Source: Synechococcus sp. UW140 (GTDB lineage: Bacteria; Cyanobacteriota; Cyanobacteriia; PCC-6307; Cyanobiaceae). From it: DNA of 55,172 nucleotides. Shown here piece by piece: positions 21,680 through 30,765 of the stretch. The position numbers were made by a program, and so were the translations under genes. The stretch lies in assembly GCA_945872185.1 (NCBI GenBank), contig CAMBZX010000003.1, positions 1 to 55,172 of the forward strand, written 5' to 3'. Each line of letters begins with the position of its first letter. Position 1 is the stretch's first letter. The notes beneath the pieces were generated by a model. That model worked only from the letters and a program-made list of their open reading frames with translations. It made no database searches and was not told where the DNA came from.

Positions 21680-22973
21680 ACTACAGGGACGACTGGCCCT
21701 GATCTGGGGTGTGTCGTTCTTCTCCGGTTCGCTGGCCCAGCTGGCGGCACGCCTCAGCGGACTGCCGGCCGTGGTGTTGCTGCTGGCCACCGGTCTGCTG
21801 CTCGGTCATGCCGGTTTCGGTTGGATCCAGCCGGACCAGCTCGGGCGCGGCCTGGAGCCGTTGGTGGGCCTGTTGGTGAGCCTGGTGCTCTTCGATGGCG
21901 GCCTCAATCTGCGTCTGGCCGGGCGCGATCTGCAGCGATCCGTTCTGCAGTTGGTGCTGGTGCGCTCGGTGCTCGGTCTCGCTGGTGGCGCCGCTCTGGC
22001 CCACTGGGTCGCCGGTCTGCCCTGGCCGCTGGCCCTGGTGTTCGGTGCCATCGCTCTGGCCACCGGCCCCACGGTGGTGAATCCGTTGGTGCGGCAGCTG
22101 CGCCTCAGTCCCTTTCTGGGCCGGGTGCTGGAGGCGGAGGGTCTGATTCTGGAGCCGGTGAGCGCGGTGCTGGCCTTGCTGTTGCTGCAGCTGGCCCTGG
22201 GCGATCTTGGCGGTTGGCAGGATGTGGCTTGGCGGCTGTTATTGCGGCTGGGGGTGGGGGTGGCTCTGGGCGCCCTGGCGGGGCTGCTGCTGGCTCTGGT
22301 GCTGGAGAAAGTTGAGGCCCCTGAGCGCCAGGCCGGATCAGGAGGCGCTGATCCGGCGGCCGGCGCCCTTTCCCTGCAGCTCACCCTGGGCACCTTGTTT
22401 CTGTTGTTCAGTGGCTGCGAAGCCCTGCTGCCCGAATCGGGTTTGCCAGCGGCGGTGAGTGCCGGTGTGGTGGTGGGGCTGCGCCTCGACACCGCGGCCA
22501 GCTCCCTTGACGAGTTGATCTCCCAGCTGGCGATGCTGGCGATCACGGTGCTGTTCCCGTTGCTGGCGGCTGATGTGTCCTGGGCCGAACTGAGCCCTTT
22601 GGGCTTGGGCGGAGTGTTGTGTGTGCTGGGGTTGATGCTGCTGCGTTTGCTGGTGGTGATGACGGCGGGGGTGGGGTTGCCGTTGAACGGCCGCGAAAAG
22701 CTGCTGGTCAGCTGGATCGCCCCGCGCGGCATCGTCACCGCGGCGGTGGCCAGCCTGTTTGCCCTCGAGCTGGAGCAGGCGGGCGTGGCCGCCGCTGGCG
22801 CCCTCAAGGGTTTGGTGTTTCTCACCATCTTGATGACGGTGGGTCTGGGGGGGGTCTTGGCCCCTTGGCTCGCCAGCAAGCTAGGTCTGAGTGGGATGGA
22901 GCCAGAGCTGGAGGGTGCCGATCCTCCCGATCGCGGCGCTGAGGTCGAAGCCGTGCCCAGCGGCAACGGCTGA
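21672..22973 (+). CDS. CPA1-type sodium/proton antiporter, GTG start overlapping ndhN stop
   Basis: Polytopic protein with [53 protein letters not shown] and [18 protein letters not shown], all NhaP/CPA1 hallmarks. Confidence 0.88.
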   Translation: MPELQGRLALIWGVSFFSGSLAQLAARLSGLPAVVLLLATGLLLGHAGFGWIQPDQLGRGLEPLVGLLVSLVLFDGGLNLRLAGRDLQRSVLQLVLVRSVLGLAGGAALAHWVAGLPWPLALVFGAIALATGPTVVNPLVRQLRLSPFLGRVLEAEGLILEPVSAVLALLLLQLALGDLGGWQDVAWRLLLRLGVGVALGALAGLLLALVLEKVEAPERQAGSGGADPAAGALSLQLTLGTLFLLFSGCEALLPESGLPAAVSAGVVVGLRLDTAASSLDELISQLAMLAITVLFPLLAADVSWAELSPLGLGGVLCVLGLMLLRLLVVMTAGVGLPLNGREKLLVSWIAPRGIVTAAVASLFALELEQAGVAAAGALKGLVFLTILMTVGLGGVLAPWLASKLGLSGMEPELEGADPPDRGAEVEAVPSGNG

Positions 22974-22980
22974 GTTGTTA

Positions 22981-23000
22981 GCAGGGTCGGCCGACCCTGC
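22981..23000. repeat. Perfect 20-bp palindrome GCAGGGTCGGCCGACCCTGC
   Basis: The sequence equals its own reverse complement. It lies 8 nt after the antiporter stop codon. Confidence 0.9.
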
Positions 23001-23126
23001 CAGCTGCGACGGTTTCGCCAGCGGCGGCCTGAGCGGTTGGGATGATGGCCCTGCCTGCGCGCTGTCGCCATCGCTCCCGCCAGCTCTTCCCTCCTGCCCG
23101 AGCAGGCCCTGGAGCGGGGCCGCTGG

Positions 23127-24260
23127 GTGAAGTTGATCGGCGGTGCCAGCAACCAGGACCTCGCTGCGATCGAGGATCTGGCGGGCTTGTATACCCTGGT
23201 GGGAGTTCACTGCCTCGATCTGGCGGCCGATCCGGCCGTGGTGGCGGCAGCCCGTCGTGGCATCAGCTGGGCCGAAATTCGCGGGGCGGGCAGACCCTGG
23301 TTGATGCTGAGCCTCAGCGATGGGGCTGACCCCCACTTCCGCAAGGCCTGGTTTGATCCGGCCCGCTGCCCCCCCAGCTGTCCGCGGCCCTGCGCCCGGG
23401 TCTGTCCGGCCCTGGCGATCCCGTCGCTGCCGCGTACTGCCGCGGCCAGCCTGGGCCGGATCGATGGCCCAGAGCCGCGATCGGGTTCCTCTGAGCGATC
23501 GGGATCAAGTCCGTTGTCGGCTCCAGGTTCTGGGGCCCCCGCTGCGGCGGCTCTCGGTGTGGTGGCCGACCGTTGCTACGGCTGCGGCCGCTGCCTGCCG
23601 ATCTGCCCCCTGGGGCTGATCGAGGAGCGGGAGCAGCACTTGCCCGCCGCCCAGGTGGCCGCCCTGCTGGCCCAGTTGCAACCCGATGCGGTGGAGCTCC
23701 ACACCCGGATTGGTCGTGCCGAGGCCTTCGCCGAGCGGCTGGCCCAGGTGTGCGCGGCTGGGGTGCCGCTGCAGCGGCTGGCGGTCAGTTGTGGCCTGGA
23801 GTCGGCGCTGACGCTGGCGGGCGACGGCCCGGCGATGCCCATGCCGACGCCGGAGGCCCTGGCGCAGGAGCTCTGGCAGCGCCATGGGCAGCTGCAGCAG
23901 GCAGGGCTGGCGCCGCTCTGGCAGCTCGATGGCCGACCGATGAGCGGCGATGTGGGGGCCGGCACAGCCAGGGCCGCCGTGCAGTTGCTGAGCGCCGTGG
24001 CGCCGCTGGCGCCGCCGGGGCCGTTGCAGCTGGCGGGCGGCACCAACGAGCGCACCCTGCCCCTGGTGCGCCGCCTGGATCCAGCCCTGGGGCGGGCCGT
24101 GGCCGGTGTGGCCTTCGGCAGCGTCGCCCGGGCGCGGCTGCAACCGCTGCTGCAGGAGGCCCAGGCGCGGGGCGGGCGGCTGCTTGATCAGGCCGATCTG
24201 CTGCCGCTTGCGCTGGCGATCTGCACGGAGCTGGTGCGGCCCTGGCTCGCCCGCTGCTGA
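23127..24260 (+). CDS. ldpA: LdpA-like circadian input Fe-S protein (GTG start)
   Basis: VKLIGGASNQDLAAIEDLAGLYTLVGVHCLDLAADPAVV...DRCYGCGRCLPICPLGLIEE has 4Fe-4S ferredoxin-type cysteines. The pattern is that of cyanobacterial LdpA. Confidence 0.8.
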   Translation: MKLIGGASNQDLAAIEDLAGLYTLVGVHCLDLAADPAVVAAARRGISWAEIRGAGRPWLMLSLSDGADPHFRKAWFDPARCPPSCPRPCARVCPALAIPSLPRTAAASLGRIDGPEPRSGSSERSGSSPLSAPGSGAPAAAALGVVADRCYGCGRCLPICPLGLIEEREQHLPAAQVAALLAQLQPDAVELHTRIGRAEAFAERLAQVCAAGVPLQRLAVSCGLESALTLAGDGPAMPMPTPEALAQELWQRHGQLQQAGLAPLWQLDGRPMSGDVGAGTARAAVQLLSAVAPLAPPGPLQLAGGTNERTLPLVRRLDPALGRAVAGVAFGSVARARLQPLLQEAQARGGRLLDQADLLPLALAICTELVRPWLARC

Positions 24261-24274
24261 ACGACCGGGGCTGG

Positions 24275-24493
24275 ATCGCTCCAAAGGAGCTGCGCGACGA
24301 TGGCGTGCAGATCTGGGCAGGTGATCAGCACCAATCCGCCGGGGCGCAGCACCCGTTGGAACGCAGCCAGGGCGATGGGCAGCTCGAAGCCCACGAGCTG
24401 CTCGATGGCGTGGGAAGAGCAGATCGCCTCAACGCTGGCGTCGGCAACCTGCTCCTGGGCCGTCATGCTGCCGCCGCCCAGATGCAGCACTGT
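24275..24493 (-). pseudogene. Remnant of a SAM-dependent methyltransferase domain
   Basis: VLHLGGGSMTAQEQVADASVEAICSSHAIEQLVGFELPIALAAFQRVLRPGGLVLITCPDLHAIVAQLLWSD. The segment between motif I and the xxSSHxIEHL region is missing, and the C-terminus is lost. Confidence 0.6.
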
Positions 24494-24570
24494 GCCGCTG
24501 GTGCTCAGGTGATGAGACCTGGCCACTCCTGTCAGGCCGCCACGGTGACCTGGGCGCCCCGTCGGCCGGC

Positions 24571-26331
24571 TTGCTGACGCTAGAACCAGTGATGGCGATG
24601 GCGGCGATCCCGTTGCGCTCGCCCCCCAAGCCATTGGTCGCTCTGCCTTCCCCTCCGACCCAGCGCATCACTGACGATCTCGATCGCCTGCTGGAGGTGC
24701 TGCCGCCTGTGGTCCAGCAGCAGCTCGCCAGCGCCGCAGCTCGGGAGGAGCTGCTGGAGGTGGTGCTCGATCTGGGCCGGCTGCCCGAGGCCCGCTATCC
24801 CGGCCGGGCCGTGGCCCTCGGCGAGCTGCCGATCGGCCGCGCTGATCTGCAGGGTGTGATTGAGCGGTTAGGGCCCTTCGGTGGCGATAACCGGGCCGGC
24901 ATCGAGTGCACCCTGCATCGCATCAGTGCCATCCGCAACCGCAGCGGCGAAGTGGTGGGGCTCACCTGTCGCGTGGGCCGGGCGGTGTTCGGCACGGTGG
25001 CGCTGGTGCGCGATCTGCTCGACTCCGGCCATTCGCTGCTGTTGATGGGCCGGCCCGGGGTGGGGAAGACCACGGCCCTGCGCGAAATCGCCCGGGTGCT
25101 GGCCGATGACCTGTTGCGGCGGGTGGTGGTGATCGATACCAGCAACGAGATCGCCGGTGATGGCGACATCCCCCATCCGGCGATCGGCCGGGCGCGGCGC
25201 ATGCAGGTGGCCCGGCCGGAACTGCAGCACCAGGTGATGATCGAGGCCGTGGAAAACCACATGCCTGAGGTGATCGTGATCGATGAGATCGGCACGGAAC
25301 TCGAAGCCCAGGCCGCCCGCACCATTGCCGAGCGGGGCGTGATGCTGGTGGCCACGGCCCACGGCAACGAACTCGCCAATCTGATCAAGAACCCCACCCT
25401 CAGCGACCTGGTCGGTGGCATTCAATCGGTGACCCTGGGGGATGAGGAGGCGCGCCGTCGTCGCACCCAGAAGACCGTGCTGGAGCGGGCCGCCGAACCC
25501 ACCTTCGCGATGGCGGTGGAGATGCACAGTCGCCATCGCTGGCTGGTGCATCGTGAGGTGGCGGGCACCGTGGATCTGTTGTTGCGGGGGCAGAGCCCTC
25601 GCCCGGAGGTTCGGGAGCTTGGCGTTGACGGCCAGTTGCTGCGGCGGGAACCGGCCCCGATCGCGGCGCCGGTCCCGGCTCGCCCTGAGCTCCGTCCGGT
25701 TGTCACGCCCATCGGGGGTTCGGGTCTGCGGGGCGGCAGGCCGCTCGCCGCCGTGCCCTTGCCCGATCCCTTCGCCTTGCCACCCCGGGATCAACAGGCC
25801 CCGCCGCCGCAGACCCCGGAGCCGCTGGCGGCGCCTGCTCCCCTGCGTCTCTGTGCGCTCGGTTTTCCTCCCCAGCTGTTGCAGGAGGCCTTGCGCAGCA
25901 GTGGCTTACCGGCGGCAGTGGTGGCCGAGCCTGAGCTCGCCGATGCCGTGCTCAGCCTGCGCGGTGAGCTGGGCCGCGATCCGGAGCTGCGGCGCCGGGC
26001 CCAGGCCCTCGGTTTGCCGATCCTGGTGATCAAGTCGGACAGCCTGCATCAGTTGCAGCGCGCCATCCAGCGGTTGCTGGAGCGCCGCCGGCCGCCGCTT
26101 GTGCCGGAGGCCCTCGAGGCCGGCCGGCGGCTGGATGATGACCTCGCGGCCCTGGAGGAGTGTCGTCTGGCGGTGGAGCAGGTGGTGCTGCCCCAGGGCC
26201 GACCGGTGGAACTGCTGCCCCGCAGTGATCGGGTCAGGCGCATGCAGGAGGATCTGGTCAGCCATTACCGTCTGCGCTGTGCCGTCTTCGGGCGGGGAGC
26301 CCAGCAGCGGCTGCGGGTGTTTCCCTCATGA
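24571..26331 (+). CDS. Ycf45/SpoIIIAA-like AAA ATPase (R3H-associated family in cyanobacteria)
   Basis: LLLMGRPGVGKTTALREIARVLADDLLRRVVVIDTSNEIAGDGDIPHPAIGRARRMQV...VIVIDEIGTELEAQAARTIAERGVMLVATAHG. Internal ATGs near 24589 are alternative starts. Confidence 0.85.
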   Translation: MLTLEPVMAMAAIPLRSPPKPLVALPSPPTQRITDDLDRLLEVLPPVVQQQLASAAAREELLEVVLDLGRLPEARYPGRAVALGELPIGRADLQGVIERLGPFGGDNRAGIECTLHRISAIRNRSGEVVGLTCRVGRAVFGTVALVRDLLDSGHSLLLMGRPGVGKTTALREIARVLADDLLRRVVVIDTSNEIAGDGDIPHPAIGRARRMQVARPELQHQVMIEAVENHMPEVIVIDEIGTELEAQAARTIAERGVMLVATAHGNELANLIKNPTLSDLVGGIQSVTLGDEEARRRRTQKTVLERAAEPTFAMAVEMHSRHRWLVHREVAGTVDLLLRGQSPRPEVRELGVDGQLLRREPAPIAAPVPARPELRPVVTPIGGSGLRGGRPLAAVPLPDPFALPPRDQQAPPPQTPEPLAAPAPLRLCALGFPPQLLQEALRSSGLPAAVVAEPELADAVLSLRGELGRDPELRRRAQALGLPILVIKSDSLHQLQRAIQRLLERRRPPLVPEALEAGRRLDDDLAALEECRLAVEQVVLPQGRPVELLPRSDRVRRMQEDLVSHYRLRCAVFGRGAQQRLRVFPS

Positions 26332-26378
26332 GCCCCAGGCCTGTTGACGAAGGACCGGCCGCTGTGGGTAACTAGCAA

Positions 26379-26399
26379 GGCACCGGCGTCGCCGGAGCC
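26379..26399 (+). terminator. Candidate terminator-like inverted repeat after the Ycf45-like gene
   Basis: GGCaCCGGCGTCGCCGGaGCC, followed by TGTCGGTTTTC. Confidence 0.45.
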
Positions 26400-26470
26400 T
26401 GTCGGTTTTCTGACCGAACCAACCCTGGTCTCCTTTGTGGACCAAACTGGTTCCTCTGTGAACCAACCAA

Positions 26471-26542
26471 TGGGTCGTCGCCAAGCGGTAAGGCAGCGGG
26501 TTTTGGTCCCGCCATTCCTAGGTTCGAATCCTAGCGACCCAG
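26471..26542 (+). tRNA. tRNA-Gln (anticodon TTG)
   Basis: TGGGTCGTCGCCAAGCGGTAAGGCAGCGGGTTTTGGTCCCGCCATTCCTAGGTTCGAATCCTAGCGACCCA is a full cloverleaf. Confidence 0.95.
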
Positions 26543-26572
26543 TTTTGAAGTCTTGTTGCGGTCCTGATCCGC

Positions 26573-27343
26573 TTGTCTGAGCCGATGGTTGCCGCTTCGC
26601 CATCGGGTCCCTTGCTGGTCTTTGATTTTGATGGCGTGCTGGTGGATGGCATGCGCGAGTACTGGTGGTCGGCCCGTCGTGCTGCCCTGGCTCTGGCACC
26701 CCAGTTGTCCCTGCCCGAGGACGCCCCCGCCGGCTTCGCCCGCTTGCGGCCGCTCATCCATCACGGCTGGGAGATGGTGCTGATGGCGGCCGAGCTGGGC
26801 CGGCTCGATGGTGATCTGGCGAGTCTCCTGGCGGATTACGACGGCGCCCTCAAGCCGGCCCTGGAGCGGTGGGGGTGGAGCCCCCAGCAGCTTCAGGGGG
26901 CCTTGGAGCGGGTCCGCTGTGAGGCCATCGCCAGCGACCGCAGCGGCTGGCTGGCCCTGCATCGCTTCTTCCCCGGTGTGCCGGAGCGGCTGGCCGCCCT
27001 GGGGCAGGAGGGGGCGTCATGGGCGGTGCTCACCACCAAAGGCAGAGCCTTTGCTGCGGAGTTGCTGGCCGCGGCCGCTCTCGAGCCGGCTGCTCTCTAT
27101 GGCCATGAGCAGGGCAGCAAGACCGAGGTGTTGCTGCAGCTGCGCCACCGGCCCCTCTGGTTCATGGAAGATCGCCGCCCCACCCTTGAGCTGGTGCGTG
27201 CCACTCCAGGGTTGGAGGCGGTGCGTTGCTTCCTGGTGGCCTGGGGTTATCTGGCCCCGGGCGATCGCCAGGGGCTGGAGGCTGCCGGTCTTCACTGGCT
27301 GGAGCCGGCGACCTTCCAATCCCCCCTGGCGCACTGGCCCTGA
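26573..27343 (+). CDS. HAD-superfamily hydrolase
   Basis: LLVFDFDGVLVDGMREYWW (HAD motif I), AVLTTKGRAFAAELL and LWFMEDRRPTLEL. Confidence 0.85.
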   Translation: MSEPMVAASPSGPLLVFDFDGVLVDGMREYWWSARRAALALAPQLSLPEDAPAGFARLRPLIHHGWEMVLMAAELGRLDGDLASLLADYDGALKPALERWGWSPQQLQGALERVRCEAIASDRSGWLALHRFFPGVPERLAALGQEGASWAVLTTKGRAFAAELLAAAALEPAALYGHEQGSKTEVLLQLRHRPLWFMEDRRPTLELVRATPGLEAVRCFLVAWGYLAPGDRQGLEAAGLHWLEPATFQSPLAHWP

Positions 27344-27351
27344 CCCGCTAG

Positions 27352-27365
27352 AGTACGCCCGTACT
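27352..27365. promoter_or_regulatory. Candidate LexA (SOS) box upstream of recA
   Basis: AGTACgcccGTACT is a perfect 5-4-5 palindrome. It matches the reported cyanobacterial consensus RGTACNNNDGTWCB at all specified positions except D. It lies 175 nt upstream of the recA ATG. Confidence 0.6.
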
Positions 27366-27539
27366 ATGCGCCAGTGGTACGCCGGCCTTCGCCGGTGGCA
27401 CTAGCTCTCCAGAGGTCGCAGGATGGCCACCGGGCTGGTTCCGGTTGTTGTCCGGCTCCTGGCCCGGCGTCCGGCTCCGGTGTCGGGCTCCGGTTTCAAG
27501 CTTCTGCCCTGCGGCCTGTTTCCATCGCTTCTCTTTTCC

Positions 27540-28772
27540 ATGCCTGCCGATTCCAAGGCCGCATCCGGCGCATCCGGCTCCCTGACCACTCCTTCCTCAG
27601 CCTCCAAGGCGGCCTCCGCCGCTGACGCCAAGGCCATCGCCGAGCGCGACAAGGCCCTGGGTCTGGTGCTGAACCAGATCGAGCGGAACTTTGGCAAGGG
27701 CTCGATCGTGCGCCTGGGTGACGCCTCCCGCATGCGGGTGGAAACGATCTCCACCGGCGCACTCACCCTCGATCTGGCCCTGGGGGGCGGTTATCCCAAG
27801 GGCCGGGTGGTGGAGGTTTACGGCCCGGAGAGTTCCGGTAAAACCACCCTCACCCTGCATGCCATCGCCGAGGTGCAGAAGCGCGGCGGTGTGGCTGCCT
27901 TTGTCGATGCGGAGCACGCGCTGGATCCGGTCTATGCAGCCGCCCTGGGGGTCGATGTCGAAAATCTGCTCGTCTCCCAGCCGGATACCGGTGAGATGGG
28001 CCTGGAGATCGTCGATCAGTTGGTGCGCTCCGGCGCGGTCGATATCGTCGTGGTGGACTCGGTGGCGGCGCTGACGCCCCGGGCCGAGATTGAAGGGGAG
28101 ATGGGGGATCTGGCGGTGGGCAGCCAGGCACGCCTGATGAGCCAGGCGATGCGCAAGATCACCGGCAACATCGGCAAGTCCGGTTGCACCGTGATCTTCC
28201 TCAATCAGCTGCGCCAGAAGATCGGTGTCACCTACGGCAACCCCGAAACCACCACGGGTGGCAATGCGCTCAAGTTCTATGCCTCGGTGCGGCTCGACAT
28301 CCGCCGCATCCAGACCCTCAAGCGCGGGACGGAGGAATACGGCATCCGCGCCAAGGTGAAAGTGGCGAAGAACAAGGTGGCGCCGCCGTTCCGCATTGCC
28401 GAGTTCGACATCCTCTTTGGCCGCGGCATCAGCACCGTGGGCTGTCTGCTCGATCTCGCTGAGGAAACGGGCGTGGTCTGCCGTAAGGGGGCCTGGTACA
28501 GCTACGACGGCGACAACATCGGCCAGGGCCGCGACAACACGATCATCTGGCTGGAGCAGAACCCTGGCCCCAAGGAGGTGATTGAGCAGCTCACCCGCCG
28601 CAAGCTCACCGAGGGGTCGGAGGTCACGGCCAATTCGATGAAGCCCCTGGCCGCCGCCGCCAAGCTCGCCGCCACCGCCTCGGATGCGGCCGATGCGGAT
28701 ACCGATTCAGAGGCCGATGCCGATGTTGATGCGGAGGAGGCGGAGCTGGGCACCCTGCCGACGGCCGGCTGA
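27540..28772 (+). CDS. recA: Recombinase RecA
   Basis: [62 protein letters not shown]. Start at the internal ATG (MPADSKAAS). Confidence 0.98.
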   Translation: MPADSKAASGASGSLTTPSSASKAASAADAKAIAERDKALGLVLNQIERNFGKGSIVRLGDASRMRVETISTGALTLDLALGGGYPKGRVVEVYGPESSGKTTLTLHAIAEVQKRGGVAAFVDAEHALDPVYAAALGVDVENLLVSQPDTGEMGLEIVDQLVRSGAVDIVVVDSVAALTPRAEIEGEMGDLAVGSQARLMSQAMRKITGNIGKSGCTVIFLNQLRQKIGVTYGNPETTTGGNALKFYASVRLDIRRIQTLKRGTEEYGIRAKVKVAKNKVAPPFRIAEFDILFGRGISTVGCLLDLAEETGVVCRKGAWYSYDGDNIGQGRDNTIIWLEQNPGPKEVIEQLTRRKLTEGSEVTANSMKPLAAAAKLAATASDAADADTDSEADADVDAEEAELGTLPTAG

Positions 28773-28796
28773 GCTGCTCCGCTGGGGAGCTCAGCC
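28767..28796 (+). terminator. Hairpin overlapping the recA stop codon, possible terminator
   Basis: GGCTGAGCT-12 nt-AGCTCAGCC is a 9-bp perfect stem, but no T-tract follows. Confidence 0.4.
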
Positions 28797-28873
28797 GAGC
28801 GCCGTGGGCCCCGAGCGCGCAAAGGGCGAGCCCCACCGGCGATCCCCCAGGGTCTCCAGGCCCCCCACCGGTG

Positions 28874-29101
28874 TCATCGCGGGAGCGTCAGCTCGCTCCT
28901 GCGATGGTATGGCTGGTCCAGGGTTGACGGCTGGCTGGTGGAGTGGAGGCTCGACGTGGTCGGTTCAGGTTCGGACTCCTCCGGGGCCTCAACTGCCTTC
29001 CTGATGACCCAGAAGACTCCGTGGCGTGCCGATCCCATGCAGGGAAGGTCCGTGTCAAACCTGAGTTCAACCAGCTCTTGGGCGGCAAGCTCTGATCTCA
29101 C
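28874..29101 (-). CDS. Small hypothetical protein
   Basis: 75 aa ORF with a plausible globular core (SELAAQELVELRFDTDLPCMGSARHGVFWVIRKAV). No family recognised. Confidence 0.3.
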   Translation of the reverse strand: MRSELAAQELVELRFDTDLPCMGSARHGVFWVIRKAVEAPEESEPEPTTSSLHSTSQPSTLDQPYHRRSELTLPR

Positions 29102-29411
29102 GGAGCTTTCTGGTCAATCAGGACTGCCTTTGGGGCTGGCTCCAAGCGCTGCGATCCTCGGCCTGCCAGCGCTGTCCCGCAGCTGGAGCCTCGATGACAC
29201 TGCGCAAGGTTCAACCCTCAACGATCAACTCTTGTGGTTCCCCGTTCGATCAGGAAAGGGAACGGGCGTGAGAGTGGGTCCCACGGAATCAATCCGACTC
29301 ACCAAGGCATGGGGTGTTGTCGGGGACCACGGCTGATCGCTGACGACAGATCGCTGATGGCCGATCGCAGACGGCCGGTTGCAGCACGCTGGGCCTGGCC
29401 CCCGTTGGGCC

Positions 29412-29801
29412 TCAGGCCGCTTCTGGTCTTGAGCCGAGCTGGGTCGGGGCCATGGCATCGATGCCCGGCCGTACGGCGGCCTTCGCTGGGAGCGGGGTGG
29501 ATTGCAGGATTGCGGCGACCCGGTGCAGTTCCTGGATCGCTTCGGCCCCTTCCAGCTTCACCAGCTCATGGCCGTCGCGGGATTCAATCCAGCTGATGCC
29601 GAAGTCCGAAACCAGGAAGCGCACCATGTGGTTTTCGCCCAGGTCGGCGACGAAGGATGCCCCCTGACAGTCACTGCCGTCGCCACAGCCGTAGCAGGTG
29701 GCGACATGGCCGCGCTTCTGCAGGCTGCTGGCGAGGGCCTGCAGGCTCATCACCAGATCACGCACCAGGGAACGGTATTGCTCGGCCAATCGGGGAAACA
29801 T
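29412..29801 (-). CDS. DUF1815 family protein
   Basis: MFPRLAEQYRSLVRDLVMSLQALASSLQKRGHVATCYGCGDG...HMVRFLVSDFGISWIESRDGHELVKLEGAEAIQEL. Confidence 0.8.
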   Translation of the reverse strand: MFPRLAEQYRSLVRDLVMSLQALASSLQKRGHVATCYGCGDGSDCQGASFVADLGENHMVRFLVSDFGISWIESRDGHELVKLEGAEAIQELHRVAAILQSTPLPAKAAVRPGIDAMAPTQLGSRPEAA

Positions 29802-30002
29802 CAGGGACCCGAGAAGGACATCAGGGTCAAATCTAAGGTTTTCTTCCGATTTCGCGAGAGGAACGGGGCCAGGTCAGTGGATCCACGTTTCTCCTGGCCC
29901 TCGGCTGATCTGTCGGTCTGGGGTTGAGTCGCCCGTGGCGGCCCCATCCGCAGGCCGCTGAACCCAGGGGTGGTGGGGTTGGTTCAGCGCTCTGATGGGA
30001 CC

Positions 30003-30245
30003 TCAGCTATCGGCCAGGTTCCACCAGCCCGCCGCCGGACCGATGAAGCGCACCGTGACCCAGAAGAGCACCAGGGCGCCGATGCCGAACCAGGCGCCGC
30101 GGGTGGTGAGCGAGACGAAGCGGTCTGCCTGATTGCGGCTGAGCGGCAGCCAGGACACGATCCGCGGCGAGGTGTCGAGGGCTTTTTCGACCTTCTTCTG
30201 GCGTGGTGGCAGGCCCTGGATGGCGCGGCGCTTGGCTTCCCCCAT
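30003..30245 (-). CDS. DUF2839 family small membrane protein
   Basis: MGEAKRRAIQGLPPRQKK... followed by one TM segment. Start at the internal ATG. Confidence 0.8.
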   Translation of the reverse strand: MGEAKRRAIQGLPPRQKKVEKALDTSPRIVSWLPLSRNQADRFVSLTTRGAWFGIGALVLFWVTVRFIGPAAGWWNLADS

Positions 30246-30537
30246 GGGGGTGATTCTGGCAACTGGCTGCAGGCTAGGTGCGACGCGTCCCCTGCTCAGC
30301 CCGGCCTCAGGGGGCTCCGGGGCCGCTTCGGCGCGCTCAAGCCGCTCGACGGACCGAATCATGGGCAGACCCGCCTTCTTGGTGTCTGCCAGGACTGGAT
30401 GCCCTCCGCTGGTGCTGGCCCGGTTCACCAGGCGCAGAGCCAGCGGACCCCAGCGAAATCCCAGGGAAGACCCAAGCATGGGCGGCCAACGACCGCTGCC
30501 AGGGTGCTGGTTGAACGCTGTCGTGGGCTCGCTCTCC

Positions 30538-30560
30538 CTGGATGGGATTGGCCCATCCAG
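30538..30560. repeat. Inverted repeat CTGGATGGG-ATTGG-CCCATCCAG
   Basis: Perfect 9-bp stem with a 5-nt loop. Confidence 0.85.
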
Positions 30561-30580
30561 GCGCGATCTGGTTCATCAAG

Positions 30581-30610
30581 AGGTGGCAAGCCGTCAACGG
30601 CTTGCCACCT
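30581..30610. repeat. Inverted repeat AGGTGGCAAGCCGT-CA-ACGGCTTGCCACCT
   Basis: Perfect 14-bp inverted repeat separated by 2 nt. Confidence 0.9.
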
Positions 30611-30765
30611 AGCGCGCGGTATCAGGCGGTGCCAAGCCGCCAACGCCTCTGCAGGCCGCAGCTCGTTTGCGCCGGTGTGGCGCGCTCGCCCCATGGCTGT
30701 GCTCCTGAGCAGCTCCCAGCTGGAAGTCCGGGCCAGATCCCTGAGCCGGTGTGCCCGGGGGGCGA

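Noticed and set aside
21806-23152. 448-aa minus-strand ORF antisense to the antiporter
   Set aside because: Ser/Arg/Pro/Thr-rich shadow ORF; the plus strand has a clear polytopic transporter.
29336-29380. Short repeated GATCGCTGA/GATCGCAGA units near the DUF1815 gene
   Set aside because: Only three short imperfect units; compatible with chance in high-GC sequence.
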